From Xenopus tropicalis (Eukaryota > Chordata > Amphibia > Anura > Pipidae): a stretch of 64,000 nt of DNA. Made by a program: the position numbers and the translations under genes. Each line of letters begins with the position of its first letter. Position 1 is the first letter of the stretch. The DNA lies in assembly GCF_000004195.4 (NCBI RefSeq), contig NC_030678.2:133081104-133145103 (forward strand). The letters run 5' to 3'. Under the pieces are notes generated by a model that was given only the letters and a program-made list of their open reading frames with translations, was not told the DNA's origin and did no database searches. Of the stretch, positions 36,826 through 48,714 are shown piece after piece.

Positions 36826-38136
36826 TGCACGCAAGCAGGGATCAGATTGTTCTATTCATTTTCAATAGGGTTGAAATTAATTGGGAAAATAAAGTTGCTT
36901 GAGACATTGGATTCATTGGATTCTATAGAATCTTGCCAACTTTTACGTGCAGGTTTTTTTCTGGTGACATTTCAGGTTTTCTTTTAAAAATAAACTTAGA
37001 CTAGTTTTTGGCTTTTTACCTGAATAGAGAAAAAAATCCAACTTAATTTTTGATCAATATGTCCCTTAGTGTCAAGAATGCCAGTCCATAGATATAGATA
37101 TTCACAAATCATACCTTAAGCTAAATTCTGGCTCCAATCTGGAAGCATAAATCAAAGGAAATGACATTTTTCTCACAATGCTTTGTATAAAAATTCTCAG
37201 TTGTGCACAAAGCTTGTTTCAATATCAATTTAATAGGGCCCTTGACTATTCTAGAGATAATTCTACTGACCTTAAGAAGGCAGTATGTTTGCAGAAGTAG
37301 CAAAGAACAAGTACTTACTATATGTGTGAGAATGAATCCCCTCTGAAAAAGACTAGTAACTTGAAAAGCTCCACGAAAACGGATATCAAATGAATGAAAA
37401 GGTAATACATCTCCCGCTTCCCATTACACATGAACAATTCAGCTAAACCAAATACAGTGACATTTAAAGCTTTCTTTTCCATTACTACCATACCTTATCT
37501 ATGGTAGGTTTGTTACTCTGGGCTAGAGTGGATGAAAAGTATCTACCATTAATGTATTAAATCAATGTTATTGTTAAATGTCATTAAATATGCTATACAA
37601 ACTTGCCATGGTATGTGATCATTGCTTGCATATAATCGCTAAATAAAATGGACTGGGAATTGCTCTATGACAAGTTGAAATGATATTTCTTGTTACCATA
37701 ATAATAATTCTCGTTACCATACATTTAAATTCTATATGATAATGCCACTTCTCAAAAGGAAATTTTTAAAACTAAGTTGAAGGCTGAATAACAATTTACC
37801 TATAAACAGAAGCATGGGGCTGTGGTCTAACATTATTGTAGTTCTGTTCTACTGGTGACATCCCTAGGAGGCAGGGCAAACCAGATAACATGGTTCATTG
37901 TTCTGCCACAACTTCAGTTGCGCTGAGCTGCTTCGGCCTTGATGCTAGATTTATGGTTGCCATTTGATGAACATAACCATAGTCATAGCATCACTTGTTT
38001 CTGCAGAACATATGTAGGTGAAACTAGGGTTTCACTAGGGTAGAGGTGCAGCAGATACAAAGACATCAGGAAGATGGTTGCTTTCTTTACCAAAATGAGG
38101 GAGGAGTATTCATTCAATTTCGTAGTGGATCTCATA

Positions 38137-38458
38137 TACAGGTATGGGACCTGTTATCCAGAATGCTTGGGACCTGGTGTTTTCCGGATAAGGGATCTTT
38201 GGATCTCCATAACTCAAGTCTGTTAAAAACCATTTAAATATTGAATAAACCCAATAGGCTTGTTTTGCCTCCAATAAGGGTTCATTATATCTTAGTTGGG
38301 ATCAAGTACAAGGTACTGTTTTATTATTACAGAGAAAAAGGAAATCATTTATAAAAATTAGAATTAGCTGTTTATAATGGAGTCTCTGGGAGATGGCCTT
38401 TCCATAATTCGGAACTTTCTGGATAACGGGTTTCCGGATAAGGAATCTCATACCTGTA
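38137..38458. mobile_element. 'CAGGTATGGGACC' palindromic element (best copy)
   Basis: Left end tacaggtatgggacctgtta, then tccagaatgcttgggacctg and ccggataagggatctttgg. The middle has tagttgggatcaagtacaag. Right end ggtttccggataaggaatct, catacctgta. Termini are inverted over about 13 bp with further inverted similarity inside (ccggataa). An abundant Xenopus non-autonomous DNA element; the superfamily is not decided here. Confidence 0.88.
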
Positions 38459-39180
38459 TATATATATTTGACTATGCTATGTATATTTTTATCTACAAAT
38501 GTGACCCTCTGAATGCCATTTGGTCACCACCAGTCATCAGTAGGTAGCATTAAAATGAATCACAATTTAAAGATAGATAATTGAGGCTATAATTTTCATA
38601 TACATATAAACCAGATCCAACCATTTTAAAAGGCATCTGCTGTGTATGCCAACAGGTGTATGGTAGCAACTACAAAAGAAAAAGGGCAATACCTGGTCTA
38701 GTGAGTAGCCAGTATATGAGTAAAGTAGAAAGAAGGATCTAAGTTAAAGATACCTTTAACTGGTAAACAATTCAAATTTTAGTTGTTTTTAATCAATTCT
38801 CAGGTTCTTTCATCTGGCATAGTATAATGTTATAATATATAAGATGGTACATATTTATATACATAAACTTACAATGCAGTATTTATTCCCTTCTGTGTTA
38901 TACCATATGTCTAATGAAAGAAACTAAGAATCACTCCAGCAATCCTGTAATTACAATCATTCAGTTAACCACTTAAGAGTGTCACTTTAATTCAACATCT
39001 GTTCAATGGTGCTTCTATTCTGCCAAAGAAGAACTTTTAAGCTCTTTACTATTGCTTCTTTGCATGCACTGGATGGCATCTCTAAATACTTGCCTGCACA
39101 CAGCACCTGGTCTGCTTCACTGGATGTGGTTAGATCATTTTTTTTGGACTCAACCCAGTTGCAAGTCTATATGCTCTAAA

Positions 39181-39455
39181 TCATTAATCCCCAACCACTG
39201 GCTGGTGAGCAACATGTTGCTCACTACCCACTTTGATGTGGCTCCCAGTGGCCTCAAAGTAGGTTCCCCTTTATACATTTCTGCCTTGGAGACAAGTTTT
39301 AGAAGCACAGAGACTCACTGTTACACCAAGCAGAGTCTCCTGCAGGCCAGCAGTCCACATGAGGCTACCAAATAGCCATTCACAGCCCATATTTGACATC
39401 ACCCAAGAACTTTTTTCATGCTCGTGTGGCTCCTCAACACTTTTTTTTTTCTAAA
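39181..39455 (+). repeat. Frog repeat 'gagcaacatgttgctcac', copy 1
   Basis: Begins taatccccaaccactggctg, then gtgagcaacatgttgctcac and gatgtggctcccag. It ends with caagaacttttttcatgctc and gtgtggctcctcaacact. A relative at 42603-42815 shares the last third. Confidence 0.75.
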
Positions 39456-40803
39456 TCATGTTTCCTATACAAGGCTTAGTAAAGGAAAGCCGTTCCAACA
39501 ACCTGTATGTTTATTCAGTGCTATAAAAGATCGCCTATTCACAGAAGATATCAGGCACAGTCGCTGTCCATTAGAATTTGCAAAATAAGTCTGGTGTCTT
39601 AGGAACAGCAAGCTCAAGTGACTTGCCCAAGACAACTAGAGGCTGGCACTGGTATTAAATAAACACCTGCCTATGTCAATGCTAAGTAATGTACTAGGTC
39701 ACACTTTCTACAACTGAACACAATAAGCAATGTAATACCACTAAGGTGTCAGGTTTTTAATAAATCATCATAATTACCCCCTCCCTATCTTCTGCTCACT
39801 GTCATAAAAAAAACCAAAACCTACATTTTTAAAAATCACTGCCTAGGCATGAGAACGATTCTGCCATGTTTTAGTATCACACCAGGCAATATATAAAAGG
39901 AAAATAGGGTCACAAATAAAATGCAGTACATCACAGGAGGAAAACTACAGTCTAACCTTTGTATTGGCATAATTATTTAGCACACTTCATGTAAAAATAG
40001 ATTATATTATAAATTATAAACAAATAAAGAGGCCCCAGAAGTCCCTATGTGTCTAGAAGTGTGCTTGCTGATGGATTTCAAACGTTAAGCGATTCTTCCA
40101 GCTGTTTTGCTACTAACTCTCATATTTGTGGCACTGGGTTCATTTACCTCTTTCCACTAGAGCAGACTAAAGGTAATATATCTACTATGTGCAGGAGCAA
40201 CATAAGAGGTGCTAAAATACATGAGAGAAATATGTACAAGAAGTTGCACATAACATTAATAATTGACATGTGTATAAAAGACAGAAGACCAAGCCATTTC
40301 TATTGCAGCTGAAGAGAGGTTTGTATACAGCAGATTTCAGCAGACTGTGCAGCCCCCATTAGGCAAAGACAACATGAAATAGATTAACTATCTCACAGAG
40401 TAATGCAGCCACAACTGATTACACAGAAGCAATTACAGGATGCCGCAAAACAAATCAAACAATTCATTACCTTCTCGCTGCAGGAACCAGCCTGGCACTG
40501 GGACCAGTGAGAACTAACCAACTGTCAGCAAGGAGGTTTCCTGGGCTCGGCTGTTTTTTAGAAGTTGATTTAAAATAAGAATACTCCCAGCACAGTAAGA
40601 TGACATTTGCAGATACATAAGAGTGTGCATATGGTGACAGAAGGTAAGCAACTTCATACTCTTTGCTTCCTGTTGTTTATTCCATCACGCAGTGGGTTGA
40701 GGTTCAAAACTTCCTGAATACCCTGCATATTTTTACCTCTTTGAAGAGGAAACTGTGTTGGGGTTGGTTACTCTTGTGTTTCTACCCATCATATTCATGA
40801 TAC

Positions 40804-41190
40804 TTAAAGGAACAGCAACACCAAAATATGAAAAGTAATTAAAGTATAATGCACTGTTGCTCTGCACTGGTACAACTGGGTGTTTGCCTCAGAAAGACTA
40901 CTATAGTTTATATAAACAAAGCTTCTGTACAGCTATGGGGCAGCCATTCAAAGAAGAAAAGGCACAAGTTACATAGCAGATAACAGATAAAATGCCATTG
41001 TATTTTACAGAGCTTATCTGTTATCTTCTATGTAACCTGTGCCTTTTCTTCTTTGAATGACTGCCCCCATGACAGAAGCTTATTTATATAAACTATATTA
41101 GTGTTTCTGTAGCAAACAGACAATTGCAGGGCAACAGTACATTGTATTTACTTTAAAAGACTTTATTTTTTGGTGTTACTGTTCCTTTAA
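40804..41190. mobile_element. TTAA-flanked long palindromic MITE
   Basis: TTAA at 40804-40807 and 41187-41190. Ends aaaggaacagcaacaccaaa and ttttggtgttactgttcctt are inverted. The arms stay similar throughout: aagcttctgtacagctatgg with its inverse near 41070, ttcaaagaagaaaaggcaca with tgtgccttttcttctttgaa, and catagcagataacagataa with ttatctgttatcttctatg. The centre is near 40995. A near full-length foldback of about 387 bp. Confidence 0.92.
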
Positions 41191-42602
41191 GATACCATAT
41201 TTATGTTTTGTTTCTGCTTGCGTCTCTTGAGAAAGTGATCAAATAATCGTCACTAAATATACACATCCTTCTCTAAATAGGAAATCAAAACTATTATTCC
41301 TCTATTAATTGTATGTGTATTAAACTGATTACATGGTTTAACTACTTTTAGATACAGGTAACCATCACACAGGCTTGGGTTTGAAGTTGCACCCCCCAAT
41401 CCCCCCCCCCCTACAACACGCACACACTCTGGACATTTAGTTCACAACCATTATATTTCATTGGAGATTTAAAAGGCTAACTTCAGCCAAACTGTGGACA
41501 CACTGGCCACAGATGAACATAGGGAAAAACCTAAATGCAATTTAATAAAATAAACAGGGTTTTAGTGGGACTAAATAATACCAATTAGGTGACAAGTGCA
41601 TGCAGTGCAAGAGCAGAGCAATATTTTCAATTAAATAGACTTCACTTCTTTGTCACTGTTCCTTGTTTCTGCTGTACCCGATCTGACACAAAAAAAGGAA
41701 TTTGGTGGATATTTTCTACATCAAGCTCCATGGCAATTCATGCAGGGTTACTTTAGGGCCACAGCCTAAATTACCATACTGTCCCCTTCCTGCTTACACA
41801 GAAAGAAATAAAATCCATTCTGCTTATCTAACAGTTCATGATCAATTGAACTTTTCATTTAGATTTGCTTCTGCTCAACAAGCCTGACTTCCTCTCCCTT
41901 AACTATTACTGTGACAATGAACAGCAAAGCCGCTGTGCGTGTTCACTAGACTAGAACATGGAACAAATGAAGCATTTGCAATCACCAGGAATAAGGCTTT
42001 GACTCCCTGCTGTGAAGACCTGAAAGAACTGATCTTGTGGTGATGTGCTACTTTAGGTTACAGCTTACAGCAGTCATGTGCATTCATTAAGCCATTTCTA
42101 AACACAATAAAAATGTAGTCCAGTCATTTCTCCTGCTTGTAATTCCTGGTTTTTGGACTAATAAAAACCAACTGAAGGCTACTTGCAGAAATATCCACAG
42201 GAAGGAAATCTTAGATATTTGTGACCAATGCAATCCAGCAACAGAGAATGTGCTAGAGCCACAGTACAAGAAAGTAATCCCTAAAGTGGCTGCCATATTA
42301 GAAAGCAATGGTCTGAAATGCAAGTAGATCCTACCTAGCATGCCTGCAGCCACAGGGGAAATTTTGCTTGATTGTTGAAATAGGAACCATACACAACTTC
42401 CTTCTAAAAGGACATGCAACACACTTCTAAACTTACCAATGGATCATTCCCCTACAACACTCATTTGCAGGCAATAACTGGACTAGCCAAACAAAATATA
42501 AAAATCCTTCCAGTCATTATGGTTCACATTTGTAAGCATTTCAATAAATACTTGGAAATGTAAAAGAAACCCTTATCAAGAAACCCGTTATCTAGAAAAC
42601 TC

Positions 42603-42815
42603 TTATTTTTTAATTTCTGGCTTGGAGGCAAGTTTTGGTTGCATAAAAACCAAGTATAATGGCAAACAGAGCCTTTTGTAGGTTTCCAGTCTACATAGGG
42701 GCTATTAAGTAGCCAATTATAGTTCTTATTGGCACCCCCAAGAACCTTTTTCATGCTTGTGTTGCTCCCCAACACTTTTTCCATTTAAATGTTGCTCCCA
42801 GGCATGAAAGGGATC
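42603..42815 (+). repeat. Frog repeat 'gagcaacatgttgctcac', copy 2 (partial)
   Basis: Contains ggcttggaggcaagttttgg, aagaacctttttcatgcttg, tgttgctccccaacactttt and atgttgctcccaggcatgaa, matching 39181-39455 in order. Confidence 0.7.
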
Positions 42816-42929
42816 CCTGTTTTAAGCAAATGATTATGAGTTTCAAAAATGATTATCTTTTTCCCCTGTAATAATAAAGCAGTGCTAAGTACATAATGGT
42901 AACTAAGCTGAATGAGTACATACTAATGG

Positions 42930-43070
42930 CAAAACAATCCTATTTGATTTAACATTTAAATTATTTTTTGCAGGCTTAGGAGCATGACGATCCAAATTAC
43001 AAAAATATTCCTTATCCAGAAAACCCCAGGTCCTAAGCATTCCAGATAACAGATGCTATACCTGTATAAC
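42930..43070. mobile_element. Fragment of the 'CAGGTATGGGACC' family (inverse)
   Basis: Carries aaaacaatcctatttgattt, gacgatccaaattac, tccttatccagaaaacccca and tgctatacctgta. A diverged half copy. Confidence 0.75.
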
Positions 43071-43401
43071 AATATTTCCTTTAGTACACTGCAACACTAG
43101 TTTTCCTGAAGGAAAACCGGAGGAGTATATTATAACTGCCTGTCAAAATGAAATGTTGCTAAAATGCCGGTAAAATAAATGTATATTTGGGTTGCTGCCA
43201 TAAGTGGCTGCATGTAAAGATTTGAGGTTGCTATAGCTTTCCCTACAGCAACTTTATCTGTTATTGAATAAAAAATATTGGTGTTCTAAAAGCTGGTTAA
43301 CAAAAAAGTATTACATCAATCCTCACATGTAATGATTTAACAAAATCTTATCAGTCTGAAAACATAACAAAATGTAAACTACATAATAGCATTGGTATTT
43401 A

Positions 43402-43433
43402 AGAATTATAACATCAATAGATGTTATAATTCT
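43402..43433. repeat. Short perfect hairpin, 14-bp stem and 4-nt loop
   Basis: agaattataacatc, loop aata, gatgttataattct. Not followed by a T-run. Probably incidental or the relic of a foldback element. Confidence 0.8.
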
Positions 43434-43655
43434 GCCTTCCATAAAACAACAGGGCATAAATCACCCATGTCTCATTGTTATGTTACACACTTACCTCAGA
43501 TGGAGAAGTGGCTGCTACATTTTTAACATATATACGTTTGTTTGTTTTTTTAAAATGCAACCTTAAAAAATTATTCTATAACTAACATGCACACCAATTA
43601 TTTAAAGGTCTACTATGACTTATTTTCAATTGAAGCCCTACATTTTTTTGTTCTT

Positions 43656-44288
43656 TTAAAGGAGAACTAAAGCCTAACTAAAGAAGTAGGGCAGAAATGT
43701 AGTACATTATGTTTTGGGTTTTTTGTACCAGCCCAAGCCAAATCCCCAACTTCTTTTCTGCTGATTCACTGCACATGTTCTGGACAGCTTTTAGTTATTG
43801 AGCTTATGGACCAACTCAAAGTATATTGATTAGTAATATCTGAAACCAGGGCAGTAGCATCAGAACTGAATAATTAGCCCGGTAGCACCAGTTTATCTGA
43901 CAGACAAACCTCATTTTCAGCAACGACCCCTAAGCTCTCTAACCAGCCTAGGGTAGGCAGAAGAGGCACCTGCCTATGACGCAACAGTGGGGGAGGGGGG
44001 GCGCCAGGCAGGTAACTCTTCTTTCACCTACCTCTAGTTTTGGGCACTGTCTCCATCACTGCAGACCCACCGCCAGCGGGCCGCAACCCTGCATGCGTGC
44101 ACCGTGTGATTGTTTGCGCATGTGCGCGAGCATGCATGGGTGGGGGGGGCACAGACGGACCAAGCCAACCAGGTTGCCTAAGGCGCCCTATATCATTACT
44201 ACTATAGAGATGTTGAAGCCAGTGCAGTCAGTTTATTATATAAAATATGGCATTTCTAGCATATTCATTTTTAGGGTTTAGTTCTATA
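43656..44288. mobile_element. TTAA MITE 'AAAGGAGAACTAAAGCC', with a GC-rich insert
   Basis: Left end ttaaaggagaactaaagcct. The inverse end ttagggtttagttct is near 44270-44285. The middle part about 43930-44190 (gggtaggcagaagaggcacc, ggcaggtaactcttc, gcgcatgtgcgcgagcatgc, ttgcctaaggcgcc) is GC-rich and unlike the flanks, so it is probably a separate insert. Confidence 0.65.
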
Positions 44289-44740
44289 ATGCACTGTCCC
44301 TTGCGTGAGCTTATTTTGGCTGTTTTTTCTTGTCCTTTAAAACAGAAGCTAGTTAACTGTTATATGCATTCATTTGGGTCACGCAGAGACTTCAAATGCT
44401 CTGCACTTCCACTTTTCCATCTATCCACCTATCTAGAGTGTGGACAAGTTGTGGAAAAGAAAAGATTTCTCTCTCAATACAGTTTCTCTTTCTCCAAGTC
44501 TCACAGATTGTGTGTATGGATCATTAAAGAACAATTTCATATGCTTGAGGGTCTTAGGCCCATACAAAAATAGAGCAGACAGCAGTGTGTACAAGGCCTT
44601 TACAGCAAATCTGCTCATAAGTATTGTTGTATATCAAGACAGGTGTGATAAAAGTATGGTGCCTGGTTTAATTGGGTAAAATTCTTTGCAGCAAAGCCAT
44701 TTACCAATAATTTTGGCAGAGATTGTCTCTGTGAAATGCA

Positions 44741-45074
44741 GTACAGGTATAGGACCCATTATCCAGAATGCACGGGACCAAGGGTATTCCGGATAAGGGG
44801 TCTTTCCGTAATTTGGATCTCAATACCTTAAGTCTACTAAAAAATCAATAAAACATTAATTAAACCCAATAGGATTGTTTTGCATCCAATAAGGATTAAT
44901 TATATCTTAGTTGGAATCAATTACAAGGTTCTGTTTTTTTTCTACATAGAAAAAGGAAATCAGTTTTAAAATTCTGAATTATTTGATTAAAATGGAGTCT
45001 ATGGGAGACGGGCATTCCGTAATTCGGAGCTTTCTGGATAACGGGTTTCCGGATAAGGGGTCCGATACCTGTAC
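44741..45074. mobile_element. 'CAGGTATGGGACC' palindromic element (complete)
   Basis: Left end gtacaggtataggacccatt, atccagaatgcacggg. Right end ttccggataaggggtccgat, acctgtac. The middle has the conserved caataaggattaattatatc block. Near full length. Confidence 0.87.
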
Positions 45075-45658
45075 TAGTATATAGAGGTATGGGTAGTAAT
45101 AAATTATATAAATGTAACACTCAAACTCGGCATGCTGGCACATTAGTTAGCACGTAGGGCACTATGTGCAAGAAGACTGTATAGTCTCCTCTTGTTTGCG
45201 GGGGTACTGCTGTTTCCGCCACACTCCAAGAACATACTGAGAGTTTTACTGGTTTCACTGGGGCAGACATGATATATAATCTCTGTAAACTGCTGTGTAA
45301 TATTTTGGTGTTATAGATAAATAAAGGATGATAATAACAATATTAAATACATGAAAAAAAAATAATCATGCTAACAAGAGTAAACTGCAGTGTGCACTGC
45401 AAAATGGCAAACTGTTTCTTTAAATGGCTTTCAAATTATTAATATTTTTTGCTCTGCAGCTTATCTGGTTGCTAGGGTTGCATAAAAAAATTAAAAAAGA
45501 AAATGAATAGTAGAAGGGAAGCTATAAATTCTTTGCAGGACGCTGCCACTTTGTAGAGCAATTTGACTAAATTGGAAAACTAGGCAAGAAACGAGGTTTA
45601 ATGTTGATTAATGCAAGGTTATGCACTTTGGTAGAAATAACATAAATGTGAGGTCACA

Positions 45659-46498
45659 TTAAAGGAGAAGGAAAGTCATTTTGGCATTTTACTGCCAATA
45701 GATTTGCCACATTAGTGACACCTATATATTTATTCTGCAGAAACCATTACCATACCCAAGTAAAGAGCCCTAGAAGCTTTCTCTGTTTGCTTAAAGAGAT
45801 ACCGACACCAAAAATGAAACCTTTTTTACAGCTATGATAACAATGCCTTTGCATGCCATTTATCATTTTGCCATAAAAGTATTTGTCCAATGCATTACCT
45901 ATCTGATCACCCATGTTCCTCTATGAGGGGCTGCCATATTTGTGCAGCAGCAGGCCGTTAGCATTAGAGGCTATAACTGACAGGCTGAAAAGGGACAGTC
46001 AGGTTGGCAAAGCAGTCAGGTTTAGTGACTTCAAGAAACAATTAGTTGCAAAACAAGGCCTATCAGCAAAAAATTATTAACATGACCTATAGGTAACTTT
46101 TTGTGTAGATTCATATTTTAAAAATTATTTTTTTAGTGTCAGTATCACTTTAAGATAGCAGCTGCCATTTTAAGGAGCTTCCTGCCTGCAGTCTAGCCGT
46201 TAAACGTCAGATCACACATTCCTAAGGGAGGGGGAGTTCTTAGCATTCTCGTGGGAGGGGGGAGCTGGAGAGGGGAGAGAGAAGAGAACTGCACAGACTC
46301 TGGCCATGGGAATTAAGGATTTTTCTGAGAGGGGAAGTCAGACACTAGAATATCCTGTTTACAAAAAAAAGAGACAAGAAATACTGTGTTTCTTTTGATA
46401 GGGGACTCAGTGCAACATTACTGTAAGTGCTTATGGCTGTATTTACATAAACCTTTCAGATAAAGCTTACGTAGTTTTTACCTTTCCTTTTGCTTTAA
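45659..46498. mobile_element. TTAA MITE family A, split by family B
   Basis: TTAA at 45659-45662 and 46495-46498. Ends aaaggagaaggaaagtc and acctttccttttgcttt. The interior after the nested element (gagggggagttcttagcatt, gcttatggctgtatttacat, gataaagcttac) matches 17230-17626 in the opposite orientation. Confidence 0.82.
45791..46153. mobile_element. TTAA MITE family B, nested in family A
   Basis: TTAA at 45791-45794 and 46150-46153. Ends aaagagataccgacaccaaa and tagtgtcagtatcactt are inverted. The interior has gccataaaagtatttgtcca and catgttcctctatgaggggc. It interrupts the family A element, so it inserted later. Confidence 0.85.
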
Positions 46499-46561
46499 AG
46501 GGTGCACTTATTAACATCAGCAAGTTGCCCCATAGCAACCAATCAGATCTTTGTTTTTGTC

Positions 46562-46720
46562 TTATAAAGGTGGCCATACATGTTAAGATCCGCTCGTCCT
46601 AGGGCCAATGGGAAAATCAAACCTGCCGGATCGACACCAGGCAGATTCCTGGCCAGACATCGATCAGGGAGGCCCCATACACGAGCAGATAAGCTGCCAA
46701 ATTGCTCTAGATGATGTGAA
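46562..46720. mobile_element. Partial 'GGCCATACAC' family element
   Basis: Starts aaggtggccatacatgttaa, with gatccgctcgtcc, gccggatcgacaccaggcag and gaggccccatacacgagcag. Directly followed by the Penelope copy. Confidence 0.65.
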
Positions 46721-46721
46721 A

Positions 46722-47345
46722 TCGCCTGGGTAAGGATGACAAAGCGTCATTGTATGTTGATGGAAAGCGGTGTCGCAGGCCCCCTCCTCTGTTCAGGGAT
46801 AGTTTTTCCAGGCTGGCATAAATGGCCTCTTTCACACCTCTTCAAACCATCTGTCCACTTGGTCCAAAAATATGCATGTTACTGTCCTCAAAAGAGTGTC
46901 CTTTTTCCTTGAGGTGTAGATAGACTGCTGAGTTTTGTCCTGAGGAGATAGCTCTCCTATGTCGGGCCATTCTCTTACAGAGAGGTTGTTTTGTCTCCCC
47001 AATGCTTAAGTCAGAGGATGGGGCCTGCGACATGGCTTGTCATCAACATACAATGCTGCTTTGACATTCTTACCCCAGCGGTTTCACAATAGTTTATACT
47101 TACATCAGTGAGAATCATGGTACCATTGTGACTGGATCATACCTCCTTACACCTGTCAGTTTCAGCTAACACCTAACCGAATAAATTCAATGGAACCATT
47201 GTGATTGGATGTCTGTGACTGTACTACCCTCAAGGGTTTAAATGCCGGGAAATACCCTACCAGTCTTTTGAACTGAAGAAGCCGCTCGGATGAGTGGCAA
47301 AGCGTTTTCAAGAAAATTTTAGGCCAGTTGTTTTAGACTTCTACT
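46722..47345. mobile_element. Penelope-like element 3' part with internal inversion
   Basis: 46722-47007 read on the minus strand encodes the C-terminal GIY-YIG nuclease region: GETKQPLCKRM, NSAVYLHLKEKGHSFEDSN, then after a frameshift WFEEV and, in the next frame, KEAIYASLEKLSLNRGGG and LRHRFPSTYND. From about 47008 the same end part is repeated on the plus strand (RGWGLRHGLSSTYN), followed by a 3' UTR-like tail with ctgaagaagccgctcggatg and agtggcaaagcgttttcaag. So two pieces of one element type lie head to head, overlapping in the GLRH...STYN region. No RT domain is present and the copy is dead. Confidence 0.82.
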
Positions 47346-47401
47346 AGATACTGTATATCATGACCGGTATGAATGAGAATCTTCATAGACATACTGTATA
47401 A

Positions 47402-47592
47402 AAGGGGTGGCCAGATTTTTTCTGTCCGCGATTGACCGGACCGAAGTGGAACGTGGCGTGAATGAGTAAGTGCGCGACGCAGCGTACATACGCATTCATG
47501 CAGCACTTCTGCATCCCCGGTTTCATCGCGGCCCACCAGAAATCCACGGGGGATCGACTGGTGGACCGCGATCAACGTATTGGCCACCCCTG
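47402..47592. mobile_element. hAT-like MITE, 191 bp, exact 8-bp TSD
   Basis: Flanks ctgtataa at 47394-47401 and 47593-47600 are identical. Termini aaggggtggccagat and gtattggccacccctg are inverted with an outermost mismatch. The interior is CpG-rich (gcgcgacgcagcgtac, catcgcggcccacc), unusual against the AT-rich intron. Confidence 0.9.
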
Positions 47593-47691
47593 CTGTATAA
47601 TATAAGTCTTTTTCAAATTAAACATAATGCAAATAAAAAAAAAAACCCCAGCTGTCAGTCATATTGCCTGTACCACTTCAATGCCTTAGGC

Positions 47692-48015
47692 CAGGGGTAG
47701 GGAACCTATGGCTCAGGAGCCAGATGTGGCTCTTTTGATGGCTGCATCTGGCTCGCTGCCAAATCTTTAATAAAAAAAAATAATGGGGTTGCGTGACCTG
47801 CTCTTAGTGGATAGAAGACGTGTTCTAAGCCTTAGAACACGTCTTCTATCCACCAAGCGCAGGCCACACCCTCCTCTGCATCCGCCATCCTTGGGACCCA
47901 CCCTACCTTACCCTGCAGCATCCGCGGCCAAACATATTGTATGGCTCTCACGGAATTACTTTTTAAAATATGTGGTGTTTATGGCTCTCTCAGCCAAAAA
48001 GGTTCCCGACCCCTG
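47692..48015. mobile_element. hAT-like non-autonomous element, 324 bp, exact 8-bp TSD
   Basis: Flanks ccttaggc at 47684-47691 and 48016-48023 are identical. Inverted ends are caggggtagggaacct and aggttcccgacccctg. Inside, gtggatagaagacgtgttct and its inverse agaacacgtcttctatccac form a near-gapless hairpin at about 47807-47853. No coding capacity. Confidence 0.92.
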
Positions 48016-48714
48016 CCTTAGGCACACCAATTACTTGCACTTTTATTTCTGCATTTCCTAGATGTCACAGACCACGCTGTTTATAATTATGTAGCTTGTG
48101 CCTGGGCATCAAGTCACCATTATGGCCCATATCCAAAGTTTATCTTAATTACTGCCCAAAAAACGGCACCTGCCTGTTTGATGTGATTGTGAATTCCAAG
48201 ACTGAGGGAAACAACAATTATTTCTAAGGGTGACAGGACCCCTTTAAAGACATAAATATATTGCATAGGATAGCTCCATATATGTAATGGGCACAGCAAA
48301 TAATACTTTGTATTACTGCAATTCAATCCCAGTACATTAACTTATTTGGCAACAGATGCACACACGGAAAAAATAAATACCTAAAAATAAGTGTGGTACG
48401 ACCAGCCTATCAGTATGCACAGTGTGGTGTGCTTCTCCTTCCTTCTTTAAATAAAATTAATTTAAAAGTTCTTGAACTGTTTTACCAGTCATAAAATGAA
48501 TGATTCATCGTCTGATCGCCTGTACTCAGGTTGCACTGTGATTTCAGCAAATTAGCATAGTTATTAAAAAGAGAAAATAAAGCAATCTGTGGCCTTACTG
48601 ACCTTTACTGAAGCAGTGCACTTGTGTTTAAAGAGAGCCAAATGGCTCAGTCTGCATAACAGAAGGATGAAATTCTTCTTCTAGAGGTAATCACTGTGCA
48701 CAGTCAGTACCGGA

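Noticed and set aside
36717..36987. Frames with polyF and polyK runs
   Set aside because: They are only translations of the T18 and A30 homopolymers.
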